A stretch of 64,000 bases of DNA from Candidatus Nitricoxidireducens bremensis (GCA_030247725.1 JAOTRT010000009.1:82239-146238); one strand, 5' to 3'; shown: positions 46,198 to 55,798, counted from the first letter of the stretch. Notes: a model not told the origin generated them from the sequence alone. Numbers and translations: made by a program.

Positions 46198-48797
46198 AAC
46201 CGGTCCTGGCCGACGAGCTTGCCGGCCTTGGCGGCGGGCTTGACCACCAGCACGGCGCATTGCAGGCCGCCGCCGATGCGATCCACGACGGTGCCGCCGA
46301 TGCCGCGGCCGCGGCGATGGCCGACCACGACGAGGTCGGCGCCGATCTCGGCGGCCGTCTGCACGATGGCGGCGCCGGCGCTGCCGCGGGCGACGACGGT
46401 GTCGCAGGCGATGCCTTCCAGCCGCACCAGCCCGGCCATGTGGGCGAGATCTTCCTCGGCGTCCGCCTGTTCCTTGTCGGTGCCGATGGCGGTCATCAGG
46501 GTGATGGGCGTGCGCGTCGCCTTGGCGATCTGGATGGCGGCGCCGACGAGGGCATCGCCGGTTTCGCTGCCGTCGCAGGCGACGAGGATGCGCTGCTGCC
46601 ACATGCCGGCCTGCCAGCCGGCCACCAGCACGTGGCTGGGGACTGTGTCGATGATGCGCGCCGCCACGTCGCCGAGCAGGCGCTGCTTGATGTCGTGGCC
46701 CGGCCGCCGGCCGATCACCAGGATGCCGGTATCGGCGGCGGCGGCGGCGGCGACGACTTCATCCACCGGGTTGCGGCCCTGGCGGACGATCTCCTCCGCG
46801 TCCACGCCGGCGACGAGGGCTTCGCGCAGGGTGGGTGCCAGGCGTGCGCGCGCTAGTTCGGCCTCGTCCTGAGGGTCTACCGATGTAACGACGTCGAGGG
46901 TGACGCCGAAGCGCCGCGCCAGCTCGATGGCGATGGCGGTGGGAGCGCGGGAGAACTCGCTGCCGTCGGTGGCGAGCATCAGGCGCAGGCGGCGGAAGCC
47001 GTCCGGCAGCAGGCCGCTGTGGCATTCCTTGAAGATGCGCGTCTTGCAGCTGCGGCAGATGTCCGGGTTGAGGGTCCAGTAGAGGGCGCCGGTGACGTTG
47101 GTCATGACCGGGAAGAAGGCGCCTTCGCCGATGTCCTTCACGTAGTCCCCCTGCTTGAGGAAGTCGTAGAGGGATTTCTTCAAACGGTAGAAGTAGAGGC
47201 CGCCGCCGAGGCGCCGGCGGCGGCGCGCCTCCTGGGCCAGCACTTCGGCGCCGGCGACGTCGATGTGGGAAAGGCTGGAGGCGGTGATGAGCACCGACTT
47301 CTGCTGGGGGTTGTCCTCGTCGATCTGCTGCAGCACCTGCTGCACGTAGCTGGCGGCGCCGAAATAGAGGGCGCCGTTCACGCGCACGATGCGCAACTGG
47401 GGGCACTCGGGGCGGCCGGCGGCGCGCACGAAATGGTAGGCGCCTTCTTCCGGCGCCGGCACCACGGGGATCACCTCGGGGCGCGAGCTGCGGTAGAGGA
47501 ACATCAGCAGGGAGAGCAGGACGCCGAGGAAGATGCCGGCCTCCAGGTTGAACAGGGTGCCGATCAGGGTCGCTGCCAGGATGGCCGACTCGGCCTTGCT
47601 GGTGTGCCAGATCGAGTGGATGTGGTGGAAGTCGATGAGGCCCCAGGCGACCAGGAACAGGATGCCGGCCATGGCGGCGGTGGGCAGGTAGGCGGCCAGG
47701 GGGGCCACCAGCAGCAGTACCAGCACCAGCACGCCGGAGGCGATGATGGAGGCCAGGGGCGTCTTGGCGCCGGCCTCGTAGTTCACGCCGCTGCGGTTGA
47801 AGGAGCCGGAGGAGGCGTAGCCCGAGAAGAAGGCGCCGACGATGTTGGAGAGGCCCTGGCCGATGAACTCCTGGTTGCCGTCGATGCGCTGCTCCGAGCG
47901 CACGGCGATGGCGCGGGCGATGGAGACGGCCTCGGTGAGGGCCAGCATGGTGATGACCAGGGCCGGCCCGAGGGTGACGCGCAGGGCGTCCAGGGAGAAG
48001 TCGGGGGTGGACAGGGGCGGCAGGGAGGCGGGCAGGGCGCCAACGGTGCGGATGCCGGTCGCCTCCTGACCCAGGGCCAGGTTCAGCGCCTCGGCCACCA
48101 GGCTGCCGACGATCATGGCCGCGATCATGTAGGGAATCTTCTTTGCGTAGCGCTTGGTGAGGATGCCGGTGGCGAGGGTCACGCCGCTGACCAGCAGCAC
48201 GTAGGGGTTGATGTCGCCGGCCTGGACGGCGAGCTGGTGCACGATCTCGTAGAAGGGCGTGCCGCGGGGAATATCGATGCCGAAGAAGTTGCGCACCTGG
48301 CTGGCGGCGATGAGCACCGCGGCGCCGGCGGTGAAGCCGATCACCACCGTATGGGAGATGAAGTTCACCAGCGCCCCCATGCGCGCCAGGCCGAGGGCCA
48401 GTTGGAAGACGCCGACGAGGAAGGTGAGCGTCAGCACCAGGCCGATGTACTGGGCCGAGCCCGGCTCGGCATGGGGCGACATGGCGGCGAAGACTGCGAT
48501 GGAGATGGCCGTCGTCGGGCCGGAAACCAGGTGCCAGGAGGAACCCCAGAGGGCGCCGATCACCGCCGGCATCATGGCCGCGTAGAGGCCGTATTGGGGG
48601 GGCAGGCCGGCGATGGTGGCGAAGGCCACGCCCTGAGGCAGGACGATGAGGGCGCCGGTGATGCCGGCCAGCAGGTCGTCGCGGAAGGTCTGGCGGTTGA
48701 CCCGCGGCCACCAGCGCAGGAAGGGGAACAACCGGACCAGGGGGCCGCTGGGGACTTTCATTTCGGGGATCGGTTGACCTGCGTCGACGAGTTGCAT
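46194..48797 (-). CDS. SulP-family transporter 3 fused to two universal stress domains
   Basis: 867 residues from the ATG at 48797; an in-frame TTG at 48845 would add 16. SulP membrane domain (about 30-420; LLAGITGALIVLPQGVAFATIAGLPPQYGLYAAM, HLVSGPTTAIS), without the long insertion of carriers 1 and 2. Then come STAS (about 440-560; LSHIDVAGAEVL, where the usual Ser/Thr after Asp-Val is Ala), a Cys-bearing linker (CRSCKTRIFKECH), and two Usp domains (about 590-720 and 735-850; LMLATDGSEFSRA, ILVACDGSETGDALV, VVGHRRGRGIGG). The second Usp keeps a Gly-rich ATP loop. The linker Cys may bind metal. Ligand-controlled anion transport is the likely design. Confidence 0.9.
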   Translation of the reverse strand: MQLVDAGQPIPEMKVPSGPLVRLFPFLRWWPRVNRQTFRDDLLAGITGALIVLPQGVAFATIAGLPPQYGLYAAMMPAVIGALWGSSWHLVSGPTTAISIAVFAAMSPHAEPGSAQYIGLVLTLTFLVGVFQLALGLARMGALVNFISHTVVIGFTAGAAVLIAASQVRNFFGIDIPRGTPFYEIVHQLAVQAGDINPYVLLVSGVTLATGILTKRYAKKIPYMIAAMIVGSLVAEALNLALGQEATGIRTVGALPASLPPLSTPDFSLDALRVTLGPALVITMLALTEAVSIARAIAVRSEQRIDGNQEFIGQGLSNIVGAFFSGYASSGSFNRSGVNYEAGAKTPLASIIASGVLVLVLLLVAPLAAYLPTAAMAGILFLVAWGLIDFHHIHSIWHTSKAESAILAATLIGTLFNLEAGIFLGVLLSLLMFLYRSSRPEVIPVVPAPEEGAYHFVRAAGRPECPQLRIVRVNGALYFGAASYVQQVLQQIDEDNPQQKSVLITASSLSHIDVAGAEVLAQEARRRRRLGGGLYFYRLKKSLYDFLKQGDYVKDIGEGAFFPVMTNVTGALYWTLNPDICRSCKTRIFKECHSGLLPDGFRRLRLMLATDGSEFSRAPTAIAIELARRFGVTLDVVTSVDPQDEAELARARLAPTLREALVAGVDAEEIVRQGRNPVDEVVAAAAAADTGILVIGRRPGHDIKQRLLGDVAARIIDTVPSHVLVAGWQAGMWQQRILVACDGSETGDALVGAAIQIAKATRTPITLMTAIGTDKEQADAEEDLAHMAGLVRLEGIACDTVVARGSAGAAIVQTAAEIGADLVVVGHRRGRGIGGTVVDRIGGGLQCAVLVVKPAAKAGKLVGQDRF

Positions 48798-48929
48798 GGA
48801 TTTTGGGATGGGCTGAATATTAGCAGGTCCGAATATATGCGCCAAGACAAAGGCGTCGGACGCCCTGGCGATGGGCGTAGCCTAGCGGCCCCGGCGTGAA
48901 GCCGAGGTCAAGCGCACGTCAAGGGAACG

Positions 48930-50189
48930 TCAAGCCGCGAATCGGAGGGTGGCTGTGGTGCCGCCGCCGACGCTGCTTTCCAGGTCGATGGTCCAGCCGT
49001 GGCGGTCGCAGATGCGCTTGACGAGGGAGAGGCCGATGCCCGCTCCGCTGCTTTCCGGGCCCCGGTAGTAGCGCTGGAAGACGCGGTCCATCTCCTCGCT
49101 GCCGATGCCGCGCCCCGTGTCGGCCACCACGAGGCGGTCGGCCAGCAGCTGGACGCGGACCGTGCCGTCCTCCGTGTGGGCGATGGCGTTGCGCACCAGG
49201 TTGCCCACCACGATGACGAGGAAGGCCGGGTCCACCTCCAGCATCGGCGCGGTGTCCATCGCCATCTCCAGGGCGTTGCGCCGCTGGGCGGCGAGGCCGC
49301 GGTAACGCTCGATGCAGTCGCGCACGACGCGGGCGGCATCGCAGGGCTCGTCGACCGGCGCCGCCTCCTCCCGCGCCAGCAGCAGCAGGGCGGCGATCAG
49401 GGCCGACATCTCGGCGGCGGCGCGCTCGATGCGGGCCACGCGCCGGGCCTGATTGGCCGTGAGCTGGGCGTCGTCGCCGAGCACCTCGGCGGCGCCGCGG
49501 ATCACCGCCAGGGGCGTGCGCAGCTCGTGGCTGGCGTCGGCGGTGAAGGCGCGCTCCCGCTCGATGAAGGCGGCCAGCCGCGCCAGGTAGGCGTCGAAGG
49601 CGCGCGTCAGCTCGCCGATTTCGTCGGGCGTGCGCAGGTCGCCGGCCAGGCGCGGCAGGTTCTCGGCCTGGGCCTGGCCGACGGCGCGCGCCAGTTCCGT
49701 CACCGGGGCGATGACGCGGCCCGCCAGCCAGAGGCCGCCGGCCGAGGCCAGCAGGGTCATCAGGGCGGCGCCGCCGGCGAGCCAGGCGAGGAAACGGGCT
49801 TCCCGCGCCCGCTGACGTCGCTCGTCGAACAGCATGGTGTAGCGCTCGCCCTTGCGCTCGGCCACGGAGACGCGGTAGGGCACGCCGGCAATGCTCACCT
49901 CGTGCTGGCCCGGCGCCAGGCCGCGCACTTCGGGCGGTGCGCCGTCGTCGGCATCGACCGCGCCGACGTAGCCGCGCAGGCCGGCGGTATCGGGCGGCAG
50001 GGAGTGGGGATTGCGGGCGCGCCGCGCCATGTAGTCGTCCAGCTCGGCCCGCAGGGTCTGATCCATCAGGCGCTGGGAGACGTTGTGGGCGGCGAACCAG
50101 ATGCCGGCGGCGAACAGCAGGCTGAGCAGCGCGCCGAGCCCCGCGAAGGCCGCGGCGACACGGAAGCGCAGGCTATGCCGGCGGCGCAT
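48930..50189 (-). CDS. Sensor histidine kinase (OmpR-partner type)
   Basis: 419 residues. Membrane helix (about 10-32), short periplasmic loop of about 110 residues, second helix (about 140-162), HAMP, HisKA (DASHELRTPLAVIRGAAEVLGD) and ATPase domain (NLVRNAIAHT, DTGRGIGSEEMDRVFQRYYRG, GIGLSLVKRI). It overlaps the regulator gene by 17 bp. The signal is unknown; nothing next door points to a target. Confidence 0.9.
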   Translation of the reverse strand: MRRRHSLRFRVAAAFAGLGALLSLLFAAGIWFAAHNVSQRLMDQTLRAELDDYMARRARNPHSLPPDTAGLRGYVGAVDADDGAPPEVRGLAPGQHEVSIAGVPYRVSVAERKGERYTMLFDERRQRAREARFLAWLAGGAALMTLLASAGGLWLAGRVIAPVTELARAVGQAQAENLPRLAGDLRTPDEIGELTRAFDAYLARLAAFIERERAFTADASHELRTPLAVIRGAAEVLGDDAQLTANQARRVARIERAAAEMSALIAALLLLAREEAAPVDEPCDAARVVRDCIERYRGLAAQRRNALEMAMDTAPMLEVDPAFLVIVVGNLVRNAIAHTEDGTVRVQLLADRLVVADTGRGIGSEEMDRVFQRYYRGPESSGAGIGLSLVKRICDRHGWTIDLESSVGGGTTATLRFAA

Positions 50190-50892
50190 CGTCTTCCGTT
50201 ATCTGCCAGCCCAGGCCCCGCAGGGTGCGGATCAGGGGCCGGGCGAAAGGCTTGTCCACGGCGCTGCGCAGGATGTGCATGTGGGCGCGCAGGGCGTCGC
50301 TGTCGGGCGGCAGGTCGCCCCAGATGGCGCGTTCCAGTTCGTCGCGCGAGAGCACCCGCGGCGAGGCCCGCATCAAGGCTTCGAGGATGCGCAGGGGGAT
50401 GGGGGGCAGTTCGACGACCGTGTCGCCGCGGCTTACCCGGTAGGTGCCGGTGTCGTAGGCGAGGTCGCCCACCCGCAGGGTCTGCCGCGGCGAGGCGGCC
50501 TGGGCGCGCCGCGCCAGGGCCTTCAGGCGCGCCTCGACTTCCCGCAGCACGAAAGGCTTCACCACATAGTCGTCGGCGCCGGCTTCGAGGCCGGCGATCT
50601 TGTCCTCGGTGGCGTCGCGTGCCGTCAGCATGAGGATGGGGGTCAGCTTGCCGACCTCGCCGCGCAGGCGGCGGCACAGCTCCAGGCCGTCGAGGCCCGG
50701 CAGCATGACGTCGAGCACGATGACGTCGTAGTCGTTGGCGGCGGCGAGCTTGAGGCCGGTGACGCCGTCGCCGGCGGCGTCGGCCAGGTGGCCGTGGCCT
50801 TCGAGGAAGTCCACGAGGTTGGCGGCGAGATCGGGGTTGTCCTCGACGACGAGGATGCGCAGGGCGGAGTCCATGGGCGGATTATGGCGCAT
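50173..50892 (-). CDS. OmpR/PhoB-family response regulator
   Basis: 239 residues. Receiver (ILVVEDNPDLAANL, VIVLDVMLPGLDG with the phospho-Asp, MLTAR, VVKPF) and C-terminal winged helix (LRILEALMRASPRVLSRDELERAIWGD, DALRAHMHILRSAVDKPF, IRTLRGLGWQI). The true start may be the second ATG at 50874, which begins MDSALRILVV. A regulator of this class would fit the 11-bp direct repeat in front of czcBA, but there is no evidence for this pair in particular. Confidence 0.92.
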   Translation of the reverse strand: MRHNPPMDSALRILVVEDNPDLAANLVDFLEGHGHLADAAGDGVTGLKLAAANDYDVIVLDVMLPGLDGLELCRRLRGEVGKLTPILMLTARDATEDKIAGLEAGADDYVVKPFVLREVEARLKALARRAQAASPRQTLRVGDLAYDTGTYRVSRGDTVVELPPIPLRILEALMRASPRVLSRDELERAIWGDLPPDSDALRAHMHILRSAVDKPFARPLIRTLRGLGWQITEDDAPPA

Positions 50893-50995
50893 AAATCCCG
50901 GTGCTCCCGGCGGCGCGCCGCCACAAGGCGGCCGGACGCGCTATGCTTGCCGCAAACGAATCCGCCAGCAAGCGGATCAGGCGGAGGAAGACGAC

Positions 50996-52456
50996 ATGAG
51001 CCACATGCTCACCGTTTCACGGGCGGCGCATCTGATCGGCGTCACGCGCGGCGCGCTCCAGCAGCGCATCCGCGAGGGCGAGCTGGCGACCCATGAAGGC
51101 ATGGTGTCCACCGATGAGCTGCGCCGGCTGTATCCTGACATCGATCTGGAGGAAAGCGGCGCCTTCGAGCGCGTCACGCGCATCAAGGAACAGAGCTTCG
51201 GCCGCCGCGTGCGCGAGCGCATGCTGCCGTCCCAGGAGATTCTCGCCCAGCGGCTGGTGGCCCAGAGCGAGGAGCTGGCCGACCTGCGCCGCCACCTGGC
51301 GCGTTACCACGATCTCGTCGAAGCCCTGCGCGAGCGTATCGGCGAACTGCCCGGCGCCGCGACGGCGGAGCTCGGCCGCCAGCTCGACGACGGCCTCGCT
51401 GCGGTGCTCGGCAGCGACGACAAGGCCGACGCCATCGAGATCGCCGATGATATTCTGCGGGTCATGTCGGCACACGTCACCGTGCGGCCCTCGGGCCGCG
51501 AGTTCTTCGTCGAGGGCAGCGAGACCGTGCTGAAGGCGGCGCTGCGGGCCGGCCTGGCGCCGGCCTACGGCTGCGGCAACGGCAACTGCGGTTTGTGCAA
51601 GGCCCGCGTCGTTGCCGGCGAGGTGCGCCAGACCCACCACCACGACTACCCCCTGTCGGCGGCCGAGAAGGCCCAGAACTACACCCTGTTGTGCTCCCAC
51701 ACGGCGGCCACCGACCTGGTGATCGAGGTGCTGGAGGCGGATCGGCCGGCCGACCTGCCCGAGCAGCAGATGACGGCGCGGGTACGCGCGCTGACGCCGC
51801 TGGACGCCGATACCCTGCTGCTGCACCTGCAGACCCAGCGCAGCAGCCGGCTGCGCTTCTTTGCCGGCCAGCAGGTCAGCCTCGGCGTCGCCGGCGGCAC
51901 CGCCGACTTCGGCGGCGACTACCCGATCGCCTCCTGTCCCTGCGACGACCGCAACCTGCTGTTCCACATTCCGCGCGACGAGGAAGACGAGTTCGCCCTG
52001 CGGCTGTTCGCCGGTGCCCTGCGGCCGGGCGATCCCATCAGCGTGCGGGGCCCCTGGGGCGACTTCGTGCTGAAGAAGGACTCGCCGGCGCCGGCCCTGT
52101 TCGTCTGCTGCGACACGGGCTACGCGCCGGTGGCCAGCCTTGTCGAGCATGCCCTCGCCGTGGATGTGGTCGGCGCCATCGCCGTCTGCTGGGCCGTCAC
52201 GCGGCCGGGCGGCCACTATCTGGACAACCAGTGCCGCGCCTGGGCCGATGCCATTGACGGCTTCCGCTACCTGCCCTGCACGGCGGCCGACGTGACCGCC
52301 GCTGCGGACGCGGCCCTGGCGGCCGTGGCCGGCCTGCCCGACCTCGCCGCCCGCGACGCCTACGTCGCCGGCCCGGCGCCCTTCGTCGCCGCCGTGGCGG
52401 CCGGCCTGCGGCAGCGCGGCATGGCGGCAGAGCGCCTGCGTCTGGCCGCCGGCTGA
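50996..52456 (+). CDS. HTH-like N-terminus fused to 2Fe-2S ferredoxin and flavin reductase domains
   Basis: 486 residues with a GGAGGA ribosome site. The first 55 residues look like a MerR/excisionase-type winged HTH (LTVSRAAHLIGVTRGALQQRIREGEL). Residues about 60-150 form helices and a coiled coil. A plant-type ferredoxin domain follows (about 160-245) with the cluster ligands Cys193, Cys198, Cys201 and Cys233, then an FAD/NAD(P)H reductase module (about 250-486; FFAGQQVSLGV, ISVRGPWGDFVL, ALFVCCDTGYAPVASLVEHAL). The reductase half resembles CDP-6-deoxyglucoseen reductase or oxygenase electron-transfer components. No oxygenase gene is adjacent. Residues that bind FAD are less clear than usual. 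Confidence 0.82.
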   Translation: MSHMLTVSRAAHLIGVTRGALQQRIREGELATHEGMVSTDELRRLYPDIDLEESGAFERVTRIKEQSFGRRVRERMLPSQEILAQRLVAQSEELADLRRHLARYHDLVEALRERIGELPGAATAELGRQLDDGLAAVLGSDDKADAIEIADDILRVMSAHVTVRPSGREFFVEGSETVLKAALRAGLAPAYGCGNGNCGLCKARVVAGEVRQTHHHDYPLSAAEKAQNYTLLCSHTAATDLVIEVLEADRPADLPEQQMTARVRALTPLDADTLLLHLQTQRSSRLRFFAGQQVSLGVAGGTADFGGDYPIASCPCDDRNLLFHIPRDEEDEFALRLFAGALRPGDPISVRGPWGDFVLKKDSPAPALFVCCDTGYAPVASLVEHALAVDVVGAIAVCWAVTRPGGHYLDNQCRAWADAIDGFRYLPCTAADVTAAADAALAAVAGLPDLAARDAYVAGPAPFVAAVAAGLRQRGMAAERLRLAAG

Positions 52457-52541
52457 TGTCGCCGCCATTAATTACGCCGGATCAAGCCGGCACGGCTTGC
52501 GCCCGCGCTACAATCGGCGCTTTCCCGGCTATTGAGAGGTC

Positions 52542-55106
52542 ATGACGATGCGCATCCGCACCTTCATCCTGGCGGCATCCGCTGCGGTGACGGTAGGCTT
52601 CTTCGGTGCGAGCTACTTCGTCATCGGCCGCATTCTCGACCACACGGTGCGCGAGAACGCCCGCGAGTCCTCCAACGCCCTGGCCCAGGTCACTTTCACC
52701 GGCATGTACCAGGTGATGAGCACCGGCTGGAAGCGCAAGCAGGCCGAGAAGTTCATCGCCGCCGTGCGCGATTCCGCCAAGGACACGCCGACCCAGCTGC
52801 AGATCTACCGCGGCCCCGTCGTCGCCAAGGACTACGGCGAGATCGAGCAACCGCCCTTCGACGAGGCTCTGCGCGAGGCCCTTACCACCGGCAAGCCGGT
52901 GACCCTGTCGCCGGCCGGCGGCGTGCGCTACCTGATGCCCCTGGTGGCCAACGAGCGCTGCGAGAACTGCCACGATGCGGCCAAGGCCGGCGACGTGCTC
53001 GGCATCATCGAGGTGAAGCAGGATTTCGCCCCGCTGCTGGAACGCGCCCGCGCCGACTTCCTGGTCTGGCTGGCGCTGCTGTCGCCGGTGCTGCTGGGGC
53101 TGGCCGTCGTCGCCGTGCTGCGCGTCAGCCGCAAGCTGGAGAACTCCATCGCTGGCGTCGATACCGCCGTCTCCGGCGTGAATGCGGTGGCCGACCTGCG
53201 CACCCTGGAGTTCTCCCGCTTCGACGCCGGCTTCGACGAGTTCAACCGCCTGTTCGCCCATCTCGGCGAGCTCGTCGAGCGCATGCGTGCCGTCGCCGTG
53301 GACAAGCACGTGCTGCGCTTCGAGATCGGCCTGCTGGAGAAGTTCGTCATCACCTCGGAAGTGGTGCGCGACTGGGGCGAGTACATCGCCCGCCTGCTCG
53401 CCGAGATCAACACCGTCATGACCACCCACGTGCTGTTCTCCGTGTTCCAGGTCGGCGACGAGTCCTACGACCTGGAGATCTTCTGGAGCCAGACCCCGTC
53501 GGCCGACACCAAGCGCATGCTGGAGGAGCACGTGCGCCGCCTGGTGGCGGCGGACGACCGCTTCAGCGAGCTTTCCCAGGTGGCGCTGCATCACCACATG
53601 CCGACCGGGGTGAGCGGCGAGCTGGCGCTCGACGCCCAGGCCGTGGCCCTGCACACCAAGACCCTGCTGGTGGAGAACCCGAAGATCGGCGGCATCGTCG
53701 GCATCGGCGTGAACGCCTCCTCGGCGGACGACGACACCCTGCGCCTGGTGATGGACAGCATCCTGTCCACCATGCTCAACGTCGTCGGCTCGGTGAAGGC
53801 GATCCACAAGTACACCCAGGACATGGAGTACTACGCCACCCGTGACCCGCTCACCGACCTCTACAACCGGCGCGTGTTCTGGGAGCTGTTCGAGTACGAG
53901 GTGGCGCGCGCCACGCGCCACGGCTACCAGTTCGCCCTGATGGTGATCGACCTCGACAACTTCAAGCTGGTGAACGACGGCTACGGCCACGCCATCGGCG
54001 ACCGCTATCTGCAGTCGCTGGCCTACGTCGTCAAGCAGGCGCTGCGGCCGGGCGACATCTTCGCCCGCTACGGCGGCGACGAGTTCGTGCTGCTGCTGCC
54101 CGACGTCAAGCAGGAAGAGGCGGCCAACGTCGCCCAGCGCGTGCTCGACACCGTGCGCGCCATGGAAGTGGCGGTGCCGGACGCGGCGCCGATCTCCGGT
54201 AGCGTCTCCATCGGCCTCGCCCTCTACCCGGTGCATGCCGACAACGCCAAGGACCTGTTCCTCTTCGCCGACAACATGATGTACAAGGCGAAGACCGCGG
54301 GCAAGCACCAGGTCGGCATCCCCAACGAGGCTGAGGTCGCCGAGGTGTTCCGCGACATGACCGAGACCACGGTGCAGGTGGTCAATGCGGTCAACGAGGG
54401 ACGCATCGTGCCCTTCTTCCAGCCCATCATGGACCTGCAGGGCACCCGCGTCGTCGCCTTCGAGGTGCTCTCGCGGCTGTCCTTCGAGGGCGAGCACATC
54501 GAGGCCGGCCGCTTCATCGAATACGCCGAGAAGGCCGGCATCATCCACCGCCTCGACTCCATGGTCATGGAGAAGGCCCTGCAGGCGGCCGCGGCGGCCA
54601 AGTTCAAGGGCCACATCTTCATCAACCTGTCGCCGCGGGCGCTGGCCCTGGCCGATTTCATGCAGACCCTCAAGCGCATCGTCGCCGAAGGCGGCATCGA
54701 GCCGGGCCAGATCGTCTTCGAGATCACCGAGCGCGACACGGTCAAGAACATCGTCATCCTCGAACGCCTGGTCGGCGAACTCAAGATGGCGGGCTTCAAG
54801 CTCGCCATCGACGACTTCGGTTCCGGCTTTTCGTCCTTCCAGTACCTGCGCCGCTTCCCGGTGGATTTCCTCAAGATCGAGGGCGACTTCATCGTCAACA
54901 TCCTGGAAAGCCAGAAGGACCGGGCCTTCGTCCAGACCATCCGCCAGCTCGCCGCCGACCTCAATATCGCCGTCATCGCCGAGCACGTGGAAAGCGAGGA
55001 AGTGCTCGCCGAACTGCGTGCCATGGGTATCGAGATGGCCCAGGGCTACTACATCGGCAGGCCCGAGAAGGAGCTCGGCGGCAATCTGCGCTGGCCCATG
55101 GTCTGA
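52542..55106 (+). CDS. Haem-c-sensing GGDEF-EAL protein
   Basis: 854 residues. Signal-anchor helix (about 8-28), periplasmic sensor (about 30-165) that resembles the DUF3365/Tll0287 haem-binding PAS-like domain and carries a c-type haem site Cys140-x-x-Cys143-His144 (CENCH), second helix (about 172-192), a GAF-like region (about 260-430), GGDEF with intact motif (511-515) and EAL with EVL in place of EAL (Glu641; FEVLSRL), still with TERD and DDFGSGFSS. Cyclase activity is expected; phosphodiesterase activity is possible because the metal-binding Glu remains. Haem redox state, NO or oxygen would be natural signals. Confidence 0.88.
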   Translation: MTMRIRTFILAASAAVTVGFFGASYFVIGRILDHTVRENARESSNALAQVTFTGMYQVMSTGWKRKQAEKFIAAVRDSAKDTPTQLQIYRGPVVAKDYGEIEQPPFDEALREALTTGKPVTLSPAGGVRYLMPLVANERCENCHDAAKAGDVLGIIEVKQDFAPLLERARADFLVWLALLSPVLLGLAVVAVLRVSRKLENSIAGVDTAVSGVNAVADLRTLEFSRFDAGFDEFNRLFAHLGELVERMRAVAVDKHVLRFEIGLLEKFVITSEVVRDWGEYIARLLAEINTVMTTHVLFSVFQVGDESYDLEIFWSQTPSADTKRMLEEHVRRLVAADDRFSELSQVALHHHMPTGVSGELALDAQAVALHTKTLLVENPKIGGIVGIGVNASSADDDTLRLVMDSILSTMLNVVGSVKAIHKYTQDMEYYATRDPLTDLYNRRVFWELFEYEVARATRHGYQFALMVIDLDNFKLVNDGYGHAIGDRYLQSLAYVVKQALRPGDIFARYGGDEFVLLLPDVKQEEAANVAQRVLDTVRAMEVAVPDAAPISGSVSIGLALYPVHADNAKDLFLFADNMMYKAKTAGKHQVGIPNEAEVAEVFRDMTETTVQVVNAVNEGRIVPFFQPIMDLQGTRVVAFEVLSRLSFEGEHIEAGRFIEYAEKAGIIHRLDSMVMEKALQAAAAAKFKGHIFINLSPRALALADFMQTLKRIVAEGGIEPGQIVFEITERDTVKNIVILERLVGELKMAGFKLAIDDFGSGFSSFQYLRRFPVDFLKIEGDFIVNILESQKDRAFVQTIRQLAADLNIAVIAEHVESEEVLAELRAMGIEMAQGYYIGRPEKELGGNLRWPMV

Positions 55107-55160
55107 ACGGCAGGGGCGGCGCGCTTTGGCGTGTCGCCGCCCGGGAGGTAATATCGGATC

Positions 55161-55520
55161 ATGAAGAAAATCATCCCGATCAACCCTGCCGCCGATGCGG
55201 ATACCGGCTCCTCCTGCGACGAGGCCGAGGCCTTCGCCCTCATGGTGCTGGGCGACAGCATGGAGCCGGAATTCCTCGAAGGCGAGATCATCATCATCGA
55301 ACCTTCCGGCTATGCCACCGACGGTTCCTACGTGCTGGCCCAGCTCAACGGCGAGTGGATTTTCCGCCAGCTGCTGCGCCAGGGCGACGGCTGGCGCCTG
55401 GCGCCGCTGAACCCGCGCTACGAAGCCACCGACATCGCCGACCTGGCGCCCGTGAAAGGCGTCATCATCCAGAAATCCAAACCCGGCCGGCGGCGCGCCA
55501 GCAAGCGCTACGTCGAGTGA
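55161..55520 (+). CDS. Stand-alone S24/LexA-like peptidase domain protein
   Basis: 119 residues: only the C-terminal half of LexA/phage-repressor proteins, with no DNA-binding domain. Nucleophile Ser33 in VLGDSMEPEFLEGEIIIIEP is present. The catalytic Lys expected about 37 residues later is Arg69 in EWIFRQL, so self-cleavage may be lost and the fold may serve binding only. GGGAGGT ribosome site. It is followed by two small conserved genes on the same strand. Confidence 0.8.
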   Translation: MKKIIPINPAADADTGSSCDEAEAFALMVLGDSMEPEFLEGEIIIIEPSGYATDGSYVLAQLNGEWIFRQLLRQGDGWRLAPLNPRYEATDIADLAPVKGVIIQKSKPGRRRASKRYVE

Positions 55521-55548
55521 GTCCGATAACGATAGCCAGGAGACCCCC

Positions 55549-55779
55549 ATGCCCTATTACCTCTACCGCGTCACCGAGAAGCCGATCCGCCAGCTCGCCA
55601 AGCTCGCCCAGTTCCCTTCGTTCAAGGAGGCCAGCGCCGAAGCCAAGCGCCTGCGCGGCGAAGCCGACCAGCCCGCCGGCAGCGTCATCAAGGTGATGTT
55701 CGCCGACAACGAGCTCCAGGCCGAGGATCAGCTTTCCCAGGTGCGGGAGGCGCCCCTGCTGGTCGGCGACGACCTCTAG
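55549..55779 (+). CDS. Conserved small protein
   Basis: 76 residues, ribosome site AGGAG. It starts MPYYLYRVTEKPIRQLAKLAQFPS, followed by a Lys/Glu-rich helix and VIKVMFADNELQAEDQL. No catalytic motif. The composition and codon use look like a real short protein. It lies 28 bp after the S24-like gene and 19 bp before the next, so it is probably in one operon. Function unknown. Confidence 0.75.
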   Translation: MPYYLYRVTEKPIRQLAKLAQFPSFKEASAEAKRLRGEADQPAGSVIKVMFADNELQAEDQLSQVREAPLLVGDDL

Positions 55780-55798
55780 GCGAGGGGCTTCCCGTCCC

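Noticed and set aside
52480..52510. Sigma-54 promoter (GGCACGGCTTGC) before the haem-c GGDEF-EAL gene
   Set aside because: The GG to GC spacing is two bases too short; TACAAT nearby suggests a sigma-70 promoter instead.
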